The notes beneath the pieces are model-generated. The model saw nothing but the letters and a program-made list of their open reading frames with translations, did not search any database and had not been told where the DNA came from. The position numbers were made by a program, and so were the translations under genes. Positions 45,777-57,054 of a stretch of DNA of 64,000 nt are shown here, piece after piece (position 1 is the stretch's first letter; every line of letters begins with the position of its first letter). The stretch is from Colocasia esculenta (taxonomy: Eukaryota > Streptophyta > Magnoliopsida > Alismatales > Araceae), in NCBI GenBank assembly GCA_014218235.1, contig CM024766.1, positions 66,267,207 through 66,331,206 on the forward strand. Reading direction: 5' to 3'.

Positions 45777-46197
45777 GTTGAGTCAAGCGTCCTTATGCTT
45801 GATTCAAGTTTGTCATGTTGTTCTGATCGTGGTTTACATCAGACGACGTGAGTGTGTGTGTGTTGTAGTGAGTGAACTTGCTGATAAGCAGTCTTTCTGC
45901 GTGTGGATGGTGGACGTAGGATACACAAGTTGTGTACTCCGAACCACCTTAAATCATCGTGTATGTGGTTTGAACGTTTCACGCTAGATGTTTGGTAGGC
46001 ACGTTGATCTTTCACACGCTAGATAAATTGCTATTCTATCTACTTACAACTAACACACATCTTAGTTTAATTTAAACTCTGTTTGAAATATCAAAAGTCA
46101 GTGTTTCCATCGAAAAGGTCATTATTTTTTTAATTGATAGTAATCTATTCAACCCCCCTTGTAGATTACCATATTGTATAATTTTGCACATCTTTCA
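45777..46197 (+). repeat. 3' LTR of element B, right part
   Basis: Begins with the second copy of GTTGA and continues GTCAAGCG, homologous to 22630-23052. Ends CTTTCA at 46197, followed by TAAAT. Confidence 0.93.
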
Positions 46198-48130
46198 TAA
46201 ATAAGAATTCTCTGCTACATCTTCATACAGCTTCCATTCCCTTATCATCATATGACTCATCACTGCCTTCCTACTCAAAGTAACTACTACAACATTGGCC
46301 TTGCCCGGATGATATGCTAAGCTGAAATCATAATCTATCAAATACTCCATCCATCTGTGCTGCCTCAAATTCAAATCCTTCTATGAAAAGATATACTTTA
46401 AACTCTTATGATCCGTGAAGATTTCAAATCTCTCACCATACAAGTAGTGCCTCCAAAGCTTCAATGCAAATACCACTGCTGCCAACTCTAAATCATGTGT
46501 TGGATAATTCTCTTCATGTTGCTTTAATTGCCTGGATGCATAAGCCAACACTTTTCCATGGTGCATTAGTACTGCCTCAAGTCCTCTCCTGGAAGCATCT
46601 ATATATAACACAAAACAACCTCGGCCTGACGGTATTTCCAATATAGGTGCTGAAGTAAGCCGCTTCTTTAATTCCACAAAACTACGCCTGCAATCAGTTG
46701 ACCATACAAAAGGCACTCCCTTCCTGGTAAGTCTTGTCATTGGTGCTGCAATCTTTGAAAAGTTTTGAATAAACCGCCTGTAGTAACCTACCAAACCAAG
46801 GAAATTCCTGATTTCTGGCACTATCTTTGGCTCCTCCCACTTCAAAACTGATTCAACCTTAGCTAGATCCACTGCAACACCCTCTCCTGAAATCACATGC
46901 CCCAAGAACTGAATTTCCCTTAGCCAAAACTCACACTTACTAAATTTAGCAAATAACTGGTGATCTCTCAATGTCTGTAAGGTGATTCTCAAGTGAGCTG
47001 CATGTTCCTCCTTTGAAGTTGAGTACACTAATATGTCATCAATAAATACCACAATAAATCTATCCAAGTACGGGTGAAATATCCTATTCATCAAATTCAT
47101 AAATGTTGCAGGTGTTGGTTAGCCCAAATGGCATAACCACAAACTCATAATGTCCATACCTTGTTCTAAATGTTGTTTTATCAATGTCTTCTTCCTGAAT
47201 CCTCAACTGGTGATATCTCGATCTCAAATCAATCTTGGAGAATACCTTTGCCGACTACAATTGATTAAACAAATCATCAATCTGAGGAAGCGGATACCTG
47301 TTCTTGATAGTGACTTGATTCAACTGGCGGTAATCAATGCACATTCTCAAGCTGCCATCTTTCTTTCTAACGAACAAAATTGGTGCTCCCCATGGCGAGT
47401 GACTAGGCCGAATGTAACCCTTTTCTAGCAACTCTTGCAACTGTTTCTTCAATTCCTTTAACTCTGCAGGTGCCATCCTGTAGGGTGCTTTTGAAATTGG
47501 CATACTGCCCGGATGCAATTCCAATGTGAAGTCCACCTCTCTATGCAGAGTCAACCCTGGTAATTCTTCTGGGAACACATCCACAAACTCATTAACCACT
47601 GGTACCATTTCGGTTGTCTTACCTGCCTCAACCAGACTGACTGATGCTAAATATGCTACACACCCTGCATTTATCAACTTCTTAGCTTTAAGTGCAGAAA
47701 TAATAAACTTAGGAGTGTAGAATGGCATACCTTGGAATTCAAACATATTCCCTCCGGGATGACTAAACCTTACTCTCTTCTTCCTGTAATCAACCACTGC
47801 CCCATATGCCTCTAACCAGTCCATGCCCAAAATCACATCATACTCCTTTAACAGTAGTGCATACAATCTGGCTGGTAACTGATTACCTTGTATCATTATA
47901 GGAACCCCATCCAAGTAACAGGAAGTAAGCATAAAGTCACTTGAAGGGACCTCTACCACAAGCTCACACTGCTTCTCCTCAAAAGGGTGAACCATACTAT
48001 CCATGAAATCTTCAAAAATGAAATAATGCGACGCACTTGGATCAATTAATGTTCTAGCAAAAAATTCAAGGAGACGTATTATAACTTCAATCCAATTTGA
48101 TGCCTCCGCTTGAGCTCTTATGATTGCCAT
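46198..48130 (-). pseudogene. Gypsy G1 pol: protease, RT, RNase H
   Basis: On the minus strand: protease-like [17 protein letters not shown] from [22 protein letters not shown] through [16 protein letters not shown] and [17 protein letters not shown]; active site [10 protein letters not shown]; then [17 protein letters not shown] and RNase H ([44 protein letters not shown]). Damage: TAG after LFNQL near 47264, a short indel near 47105 (usual LTNAPATFMNL), and a stop just after YIFS at 46381. The gag-PR-RT-RH-IN order and sequence style point to a chromovirus of the Tekay/Del kind, but the chromodomain end is not in the window. Interrupted by B at 46198; the next part is at 21196-21669. Confidence 0.87.
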
Positions 48131-49342
48131 AACTCGTCCTCGTCCCCTCTGGTAAGGCGGACCTCTACCTCGCTTGGTCGGTGGTTGCTGGAATGACTGC
48201 TGCTACTGCTGATGTGGTGGTGCCCCTCTACCATAACTGCCTCTTCTAGGATATGGACAATTCCTAGCCAAGTGCCCCGGATGATCATAATTATAGCATC
48301 TATATTCTGGAGGAACTGTGGAATGCCTAGCTGTACTTTTCTGTGATTCCTCCACCTCCAGCCTAAAACCTCAGCCTTGTTGAAAACCCTACTGTCGGCC
48401 ACCTCCTCGGCCTCTGAATATCTTCTTTAACTTGGAACCCCACTTGCCAAAACTTGATGTAGACGCTCCTCCTGAAGGTGCCTTGCCTTTTCTAACACCT
48501 GGAGATTGTTGTGGAAGTCGGAAACTACCTGATCTACTTGACTGCCTAGCCTGTACAGTCCTCTCAAGAATTTCTACTCTTTGGGCTGCCTCCTCCATCG
48601 TCCCACACATAAGAGGGATCACTGCATCTTGCAACTCTGGCCTCAACCCTCAGATGAAGTATTCCACCATCATAGCATTATTAGTCACTACATAAGGTGC
48701 ATACCTACTCAAAGCCATGAATCTCATTTGATACTCCAGTACTAACAAATTCCCTTGTTGTAGTGTCCTGAATTGCTCCCTCTTAGCTTGCTAAATTTGC
48801 ACCGGGAAGAACGTATTGTTGAACACTTCCAAAAATTCTAGCTAAGTGATTGTATCCTCCGCCCGACCTACAAACACAGTCTGCATCTTGAGCCTCCACC
48901 ATTCTTGTGCAAATCCTCGCAACTGGTAAGTAGCCAATATCACTCTATCAGCATGCGGGCATCTCATAGTAATAAAAATTCTCTCAATTTCATGCACCCA
49001 ATGTTCTACCGTATCCGGATTCGGACCTCCCAAGTACATAGGTGGCTGCTACCGTAGAAACCTCTCCACTAATATTGTAGACTCCTCCACAATATCTGGT
49101 CGCACTGGCACAATTGAGGGTAAAGCTACAATAGGTGGTACCTTAGCTCCAGGTGGTGGTACTAGCGGTACCGGTACTACCTCCTCCTCAACTGGTAGTG
49201 CTATAACTACTGGCTAAATCGGTGGCTGCTGATCTAATCGTGTTTGAATCTCTGTGATGCTTTCCCATAACCTCTCAATCAGCTGATGTGCGGACTCCTA
49301 AGGCTCATCTCCACCACCTCCCCAATCTCTTCTATCAGCCAT
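48131..49342 (-). pseudogene. Gypsy G1 gag, many stops
   Basis: ATG at 49342 gives MADRRDWGGGGDEP. Capsid part: PPMYLGGPNPDTVEHWVHEIERIF, YQLRGFAQEWWR, and EQFRTLQQGNLLVLEYQMRF. The zinc knuckle is damaged (CYNYDHPGHLARNC, Tyr at the second Cys). At least six TAA or TAG codons stand where related gags have Gln or Glu. Not functional. Confidence 0.83.
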
Positions 49343-49482
49343 TTCTGATCCTGCACATACATCATTCCATCCACATAACATACAAACATATGATTACAAA
49401 AACAGGGCCAACTACCAGTAGTAGACTAAAGTAGAGACCAAGCTATGTACATATCTTGTTCCTTCATATTTACACGGACCTT

Positions 49483-49494
49483 GCTCTGATACCA
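49483..49494 (-). promoter_or_regulatory. Primer binding site of G1
   Basis: Minus-strand TGGTATCAGAGC, complementary to Met-tRNA, two bases inside the LTR edge. Confidence 0.88.
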
Positions 49495-49496
49495 AA

Positions 49497-51635
49497 TGTG
49501 ACGGTCCTCGTCATCCAAACCCGTTAACTCGATAACGAGCTTGACCCGACTACGTCTCCTATGAACCAGCCGAAGCCTCGCAAGGGATATCAACACACAC
49601 ATGTCCGTGGAAATATAAAAGTACACACTGAACACATATGAGATTCCATATCTTACACATATTCACATGAAGTGTACATATCCAGTTCCAAACTCAAGTC
49701 AAAGTACAGAGTACAACTGCTTGGGACCAACCCCAAGGCACAACAAAAAGGAATTTACTCTGCTGGTGGTGTAGGCCCGACTCTGCTAAGGTGCAGTCCC
49801 GAACTAGAAGACGGACGAGAACCCTCCTGCTCTCCTTCACCTGGAAGAAGAAGGGGTGAGCCTCACAAGTCATTGGCTCAGTAGGGTAACTCCCCCAAAG
49901 TCGATACCATCCACAATAAGGACAAGCATGTAATTAAATAACAAGTAATACTATCTAGACAAGATGCCACTACTGCAATAATTAAACCATTCTAGATTTC
50001 ATGCATGCTACAACCTTTAATAAATAAACGGAAATACACGTTCAAGTGTACAAGCTAAGGAAGGGCACGTTGCACACGAGTCACGGGAACTGGTTCGCAA
50101 CACCAGCCACTGACCTGGACAAACCACACATGACTACCTCTCAGCCTTGCAGCCACGGACAAAAGGTCTAGCTGCCACTCCACCTCAATAAGAACAAGAA
50201 CTGTGGAGACCAACCAACACCACTCCTGCAAACCACACAGCTGGAGGCCCAAGCCTAACACCTTTAGGGAGTCTGGCTCGAGCTCCCTAAAGTGAGGCAC
50301 TAGAAACCAGACTAGCTGGGGACCAGTACGTCTACTGGTGTCCATCCCCCAACCACGAGCGCACTACAAGTGACCGAACACCCACAAATACACGTTGCTA
50401 CCCACTGTCATCTTTCTCTCCGCCGGATGTACAACTCAAACTCAGGAGTGAGGGTGTCCAGGAAGACGACACAAACCTTGACGGTACACACCGTACCGGG
50501 ACAAACCCCGAGCACCCGGTGCTTGGCTCACAATGAACCTAGGGTATCTGACTTCAGAGGTAACCACGGAAGGCGTTAAACAACCCAACTTGCTATGCAC
50601 ACATATCTAAGCAAACCCAACATTTTCAACCACGATATAAACCAAGACACCCCTTACATACTCTACATTGCTTAACCAACACTGCCCAAGCAATGTACAA
50701 TAGAAAACAGGCAGACTGGCCATAGAACCCCATAGCTCGGGTGGCCACATTATAAATCGCGACCAACACAGTGGATGCCAATCAAAGCATGAATCATGAC
50801 GGACTAACCCTTCACCTTTAAAACTTGAATCGCAACCGAACAAGTCGTCGCGTTCAAAAACACGATGTCTGGGTCCGTCGCCTTTCAACCTAAGAAACCC
50901 TACTCTGTTCTTCTATTCTGGAAATCACCCAAAATAGCTATACATGATATAAAAGCAAGAATTAACCATTCACATGATATCCTAAGTATGCTTACCATCA
51001 AGTATAAGTGATTTCCCTAAACAAAATCTTCAAACCCTAACCTACACAACCCACACAAGTGAAAATAGGAGAAAGTTCCCCTACCAACAGAAGAAATGCA
51101 AAATCAACACTGCCCAGGCATTCTCCGTACTCTGAAGCACCTCCTCGCACCGAAGCCATGCCGAACGGACAACAAAAACTCCAAAATCACCAGCAAGAAC
51201 CCTCAGCAAACCTCCCCTTCAGATGGACAGTGCAACTGCACTGTTCGGCCAGGGGTAGAAGCCCAAAACACACAGAGGTCAAATCACGACATATCGGGTC
51301 GTCGCGTTTAAAATGCGATGTACCATGCCGTCACAATTAAACCCCGAGGCCCATATGTGCGACATGCAGCGCGCATGCGGATGTGCTCTCAAAAGGCGGC
51401 GATTGAATAGCGACGTAGAAGGCGGTCGCATTCATGAAGAATCGTGACGCCTGTGTTGGTCGCGTTCTTAATGAACCCACAAGAGGTCTCTTGGGCTGGG
51501 ATTTTCCAACCCTCCATCCCCACACCCTGCTACACAAAGCTGCAAACTCTCATGCACACACACCAACTCAACTAATGGGCCACACACTAGCCCCCAAACC
51601 CGGTAAACTACGATCTGAACATTCTGGATATTACA
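49497..51635 (-). repeat. 5' LTR of G1 (right border tentative)
   Basis: The left edge TGTGACGGTCC next to the primer site is clear. On the minus strand TGTAATATCCAGAATG at 51635 is a plausible LTR start, giving TG...CA ends and 2139 bp. GTCGCG-type words recur (near 50845, 51300, 51415 and 51460). One similar word lies outside at 52070, so the LTR may extend further or abut a related copy. The other LTR is not in the window. ORFs in this stretch show no homology. Confidence 0.6.
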
Positions 51636-52258
51636 CCGTCACCCTCACCAGCACCTCCTCCATCGTTTCTTCCTCCATCGCCGCCTCCTTCACTCCTTCC
51701 TCCATCGTCGCCGTCAGCGTTTCATCCTCCATCGCCATCATCTCCTCCATCATCAGTCTAGCCACCGTGGATCGTGTTTCCACCTCTTCCCTCATTGTCG
51801 TCTCAGGTGCGCCTTCTTCCTCCGCCACACTTTCACCTCGCCAATGCTTGGAGGTGGCCATCTTCATCATCGGAGAGGGTGTAAGGGAGCAAATGAGAGA
51901 GCTAGAGAGTGTGAGAGATGAGAGGAGCAAGAGAGGGTTGAAAGAATGAGAGAATCAAGAGACTTAAGAGAAGTGAGAGAGGAGAGCGTCGATTTCCGAA
52001 AGAGCTAGCCAGAGGGGCTCTCGGGTGTTTTGTGCATTTTCTTGAACTGAATTGAAACACGACGGACATAGTCGTCGCGAGTTTAGCGGGCTTAATTGAT
52101 ACGTGATTGTAGACACCTGGATCCAGCTAATGGGTCGAACCACATTTCTTGTCACCTTAGTGGGCCCCTAAATTGGTCACTCACCTTGAGCCCATCATTA
52201 GCCTTGTTTTGAGCCCATTAACAATTTAAATTGCCTTGAAATCCCGCCCATTATCAAT
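51636..52258. other. Unassigned DNA between G1 and G2
   Basis: A TCC/GCC-rich stretch (51640-51850), then purine-rich AGAG repeats (51880-51990) and AT-rich DNA. The apparent ORFs come from the triplet-like composition. No homology recognised; it may be old flank or LTR remains. Confidence 0.45.
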
Positions 52259-52259
52259 T

Positions 52260-53517
52260 TGAGAGAGTCCTTAAGCATCAGTAACTCTTATCCTTTCATG
52301 TGGTTGGTTGATAATTCACCATTATTTGATTTCATAGTCGCGACGCATCATAGCGCCGCATATCGGTGTCGCGTCGATGCAAGCCGCCGCCACAGCCCAT
52401 ACATTATCCATGCACGTGGGCACACTGTCGCGTCGCCCCGCCTCGTCGCGTCTCCATGTCGCGGCCCTACGATACTCCGCGACAACAGCTGCGCATGCAG
52501 GCCTCCGCAACCACCTCCTATTTATCCTCCCATGGCTGTATCTTTATCCCTAGGGAATATCTCAACCCCTTGGGCGAGATTTGGGCCCTAGGGACTCTCT
52601 TGAGGACCCCAAGGACTCTCCCATGCGATTTTGGCTGATATTTATCACTCATTTTAATTATTATGGGATTTTCTCTCTCAAGGGTCTATATAAACAAGGC
52701 CTTCTCCTGATGGACGGGGGAGCCCAATTTTTCACCCTGAAGGGCTGCCGAAATCTACTCTGATCTGGACTTAGCCACGCAGCTCCCCCATTTCCTCTCC
52801 TTCCCTCACAATCCACTCCACAAAAGCTTGCTATTCCTTCATTAACGGAGGGTGGAATGTGTGAACGGTGACTCCAACATTTTCCCGAAGCCATTGCACA
52901 TCATTTGGGACTGCATCCACACCAGGAGTTGCCCTCATGGGGCTCATTCCTCTCCCCTCCCATTTTCCTCTATTTCTTCATGCATTTTTATGTTGTTTCT
53001 AGATAGGTTGCATCCTTTCCCATTCCCACGTTTTTCCACATACCCAAGGGGTTTAAAAAACACCCCCAGGTTGGTTCCCACCATGCTCTTCCCCTCCTTT
53101 CCATTTTTGAATGGATACTACTCTTAACTCATTCTAATAGGGCTTTTGTTGTTTCTTCTTTATTTTGGCAGGCACCCAAGCTATTTTCCACGAGGAGCTC
53201 TCATCCTTTGGCCGGCTGGAGGATGGCAAGAAGGTCCCATCCATCATCTCCCGCAAAGAAGAGAACGCAACGGAGGTGGACGACGCGACAAGAGACGCGT
53301 CCCTCATGGCAGACGCATTATCAGGTTGTCCGCATCAGTTATAATGACCGCGACATCAGGCATTCTTCCGTTCTCTTCCTCCCTTTCCTAGAGTAGTTAG
53401 CCCGCATTATTTCTCTTCATTTGGCAACTATCTAGGTGGCGATCACATCCCATTTTCCATGCTATCACATTTGATATTCATGTTTGTGTTGAGGGGGGTA
53501 CAATCCCTGTGATTACA
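52260..53517 (+). repeat. 5' LTR of G2 (left border uncertain)
   Basis: The right end is set by ATTACA at 53517 just before the primer site. TATATAAA at 52687-52694 is a good core promoter. TG at 52260 is one possible start, not proven, because the other LTR is missing. GTCGCG words cluster at 52338-52463, with GACGCG/CGACGC words at 53270-53355. Confidence 0.6.
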
Positions 53518-53522
53518 CCTTT

Positions 53523-53541
53523 TGGCGATCACGGTGGGACC
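53523..53541 (+). promoter_or_regulatory. Probable primer binding site of G2
   Basis: TGGCGATCACGGTGGGACC resembles the TGGCGCC-C-ACCGTGGGGC type used by plant Tat elements, six bases after the proposed LTR end. The exact tRNA is not certain. Confidence 0.6.
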
Positions 53542-54742
53542 TTTAGTGCTACCCTCGTGGATTTAGTTTGCCTGCCTACCATGTTTTATTTCTTGTTTGC
53601 TCTTTTGGTGCCCTGTTAGTCTTTTGTTCCTTGTTTCCTGCATTTTTTTTGGCGCTCGGGTCTTGTCGCAGCGTATCGCAGTGACGCGATAAGATCACGT
53701 CGTCCGGTAAGGATGCATTAGCAGGTCAATACTTTCCTTATCATATCTGTCTTAGCTTGCTTCTATGAGATCATGCATCCTTGTTCTATTTCCCTATACC
53801 ATGTATTGTCGTGTTTCTGGATGTTAGAATCCTGTTAGGGTTCGGGTTTTCCTTTTATTTTTTTTACATGTAAGTTTTCGTGCTCTGTCGCGGCATGGCG
53901 CATGGACGCGATCCGTTCGTGTCGAGGGTGGGCGTCGCGTTACTAGGTATGCTTTGTATGTTGATGCCTTGATCCATGAACCGGCTTCTGAGTGCTTCCT
54001 GATTTATCCTATATTAGTTTAGTGTTTTTGTGCTTTTATCATCTTTTAGGGTAGTCTGTGTGGGTCTGGTTTGGTGACTTTCTTTGTTCTCGGGGCTCTG
54101 TTATTATCGCGGCAGGCCGCCCCGTCGCGATAGGGTCGCGGTGTACACGGCTACCGCGACTCTGCCCGAGAACTGTTTGTTCACCCTGTTTTGTTTTTTA
54201 CTTGTCACTTGTGCACACATTTTTGGATACTTAGGCCCTTGCATACACTATTTGTCCCATTTGTTCAGGTTCCCCCTTGGTTGAGTGAGCCCTCTCACCT
54301 ACGAGCACTCGTAGGCTGACTCAGGCCCACCTTCCGAGGACCTCCGTAAGTCCTCGTGATCGTACACACGTTACGGTTCACTGGGCCGGTTGTACCCATC
54401 ATACCCCTTAGTCCGAGCCATCCCTCGCGTGTGAGTGTCCCACCCCTTAGCTACACCGGAGGACTCGAGTTCTTACCTGTTAGGGTCCATTTGGCCGAGT
54501 GATATCTCCTTAATCATCTTATTTAAAAGTCAAGTGCGAACTTTAAGAAATTTGCACATTAATCATGACAACTTGAGTGCTTTGGTTCATCCCTCCTCAT
54601 CTCAGTCGTTCTTGCTGTGCTAGAGTTTAGGCGTTGTCGGTATCACCCCCTTAATTGTTCTGGGGGGTGCATGTGTCATTGTTTAGGGAGATCGAGTCAG
54701 TCCCCTCCGATCCTTGTATTCTATCATAATCCCTTATTCGAC
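53542..54742 (+). other. Untranslated leader of G2
   Basis: A long leader without a convincing ORF. Two further clusters of GTCGCG/CGCGAT words at 53665-53705 and 53886-53942, and a third at 54106-54165, resemble those in the LTR. From 54285 there is GC-rich, hairpin-prone sequence (CTACGAGCACTCGTAG). Confidence 0.6.
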
Positions 54743-56902
54743 ATGGACCAATTCTGGGTCCTTGCCTACGATGTCCTGCCTATCGGGCTGCTTGAGGAGG
54801 TGGCCCAACCCCCTACGGCCGTACTCCCGGGGCATATCCAATCTCCCCTTCTCATCGGGAGTCAATCCCGTCCTCCTTCTCCTCCAGGGGGAGATGACCC
54901 CATTCGCAATTCAGTCAGCTCCTTCCCCATCTCACTTCGGATCAAGTCCGTGAATTTCTAGCCGCTGCCAAGGGGAAGCGACCTCTATCTCCCCCAGGCC
55001 AAAGTTCAGTCCGACCGACAGATCCCTCTGCCCATATTGCCTCAGCCATCTTCCTTCCTCAGGGGCAGACCCCACACCCCTCCGTCCTCGGGCCATCCAT
55101 TTCTCGGAACCGAGCTACCCTCCTGCAAGAGAGGTCCGGCCTCGATCCCCTCCGACTTCAACCTATTATACGGCCGAGCTTGCCCCCCTCCCCCATGAGA
55201 GGTCTCACTCTTTTGAGCAATCTCGCTCCCTTGTTTCTGCGCATCATGTTCAAACCCCCTCCGACTTCTTCGCGGAGTGGACAAGTATAAAAAAGGAGCT
55301 ACATGACCTCAGGAGGCAAATTGATCCTCGCAAGGTAGCCGATATTGCTCTCCCATCGTTCCAATACCTCCGGGTACCACCCCAGTCAGAGCTCCCCATT
55401 TACCGGCGATACTCTGGGGTAGGGGACCCATATGTTCATTTAAAAGATTTTGTTTATGAATCTGCACCGCACAAGTATGACCGACACCTCATGGCATACT
55501 TGTTCAGAAAATCTTTAGATGGTCCAGCTCTGGAATGGTTTTATTTTTTTCCTCCGGAGGAAGCCGAGGATTTCTAGATTGTTCAAGAGAGGTTTCTACA
55601 GCAGTTTCAAGATCGAGTTGGACCCGAATACTCTTTTGTAGATCTGGTAGCTGAAAAGATGAAGCCCAAAGAGGAGTTCTCGACTTGCACTGACCGGTGG
55701 CGTTCACTGGCCGCCAAGGTCCGCTGCCCCATGCTGGAGGAGGAGAAAGTCAAGCTGTTGATCTCCAATGCAACACCAACCTACCGAGCCATCTTAGCCA
55801 TGAATGACATCACTACCATGCACCAGCTATATAGCCGAGCCTGTTTCATTCAGACCCAACTCAAGGACTCGCCCATACACTCTATGTTTGAGACCCCTAA
55901 TTCCCGTTATACCAAGAAGCCTCAAGGCCCAGTCACCGAGGGGATCCAAACCAATGAGCAAGTAGGTGTGGTAAGTAACCCCCAAGGCCCGGTAGGTAGG
56001 TCTCCATACACCCAGCAACCTCAGCAGCCATGGAGTAACAATAGGCAGCAACCTCCCCAAGGTCAGAACCCTCCGCAGGATCAGCGCCAGTACTCCCAAG
56101 TTCCTCCTCCTCAGAATGGCTATGCCCCCAGAAAGCCCAATGGACCCAAAAGAGCCCAATATCCTCCTCTGCCCGAGTCTTTGGCCGATGTCTTTGCAGC
56201 CCTCATGTCCTTGAATGCCCTTAGACTCCCTCCTGAGAAGGCAAATTGGAATATGGCAGCGGACCAAACAAAGTATTGTGTCTACCATCGCCATTCGGGC
56301 CATAATGTGTCGGATTGTTTTCAATTCCGGGACATAATATATGACCTTCATGAGCAAAACCAAATGATTGGGAAGAAATGAAAAGGTTAATTCAGACATT
56401 GAGAGACCAACAGGGTCAGAGGCAACAACAGCAACAGCAGAGGCGACAGCAGCCGCAACAACAACAACAGCAGCTGCAACAACAACAACAACAACAACAG
56501 TTCCAGCCCTTCCAACAACATTACCAGCAACAGCAACAACAACAGCACCCGCAGCAGCCGGCAAATGACCTTGGCATAATCTGCAACCCCATGCCACAAC
56601 ACCAGCCTGCTCCAAATCCTCAACCTGCTCCACCACCTCCTCCACCCGCGCATGTTAACCCAGTCATCCACCATCCACCCCCAGAAGCTCAATGGGCCTT
56701 CGACGATGAGCATGAAGTGGACCAGCTTCTGGTTATTTCTCATATCACACCCCCTACCACCATGCCTACATCCACTGGGCCTCCCTCCTTCGCACCTACT
56801 ATCGCTGCCATCACCTCACCATCTTATAACCCCCAGTCATATCACCCATTGTCCCTTCGTCCAGCAACATCTCTCTCTTCCCTACACCAGCGCCATTACT
56901 AG
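54743..56902 (+). pseudogene. Gypsy G2 gag, frameshifted, with poly-glutamine
   Basis: Starts MDQFWVLAYDVLPIG at 54743. A frame break near 54945 and another near 55270 follow. The capsid region is clear: YRRYSGVGDPYVHLKDFVYE, ALEWFYFFPPEEAEDF, and ERFLQQFQDRVG; TAG at 55575-55577 replaces Trp. A CCHC-like knuckle YCVYHRHSGHNVSDC is near 56275. A 1-bp loss near 56362 moves the frame (usual IDWEEMKRLIQTL), after which comes a Gln-rich stretch at 56400-56560. Ends at 56902. Confidence 0.78.
56400..56560 (+). repeat. CAG/CAA (poly-Gln) tract in G2 gag
   Basis: About 50 codons, mostly CAG and CAA, encoding runs of up to eight Gln. On the other strand and in the third frame they look like Leu-, Val- or Thr-rich ORFs, which are artefacts. 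Confidence 0.9.
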
Positions 56903-57054
56903 CCAACCCCTCCATCCTTGACACCTCACCCCCTCCACTCCACCATAACTTCGCCCTGCGGAGCGAGCGGATGTTTCATCGGATGTATCCTAATGCGTCC
57001 GTATCCATGCCAGGTCAACCAGCACAGTAGTCCAGCACCCAGCAGCAGCAAGAC

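Larger units (their letters stand above)
21670..46197 (+). mobile_element. Sirevirus B (Ty1/copia), carrying nested element C
   Basis: LTR 21670-23052, near-Met primer site, gag, broken pol, spacer, third ORF, polypurine tract, and a 3' LTR split in two by element C (31796-32749 and 45777-46197). Flanked by a perfect 5-bp target duplication TAAAT (21665-21669 and 46198-46202), showing insertion into G1. Without C the element is about 11.5 kb. LTR copies differ visibly more than those of A or C, in keeping with an older insertion. Confidence 0.93.

Noticed and set aside
51631..51949. Met/Glu-rich minus-strand ORF and Ser-rich plus-strand ORF
   Set aside because: Produced by TCC/GCC triplet-like composition; no recognisable domain.
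55827..56645. 272-residue Val/Ala-rich minus-strand ORF
   Set aside because: Shadow of the gag and poly-Gln reading frame on the other strand.
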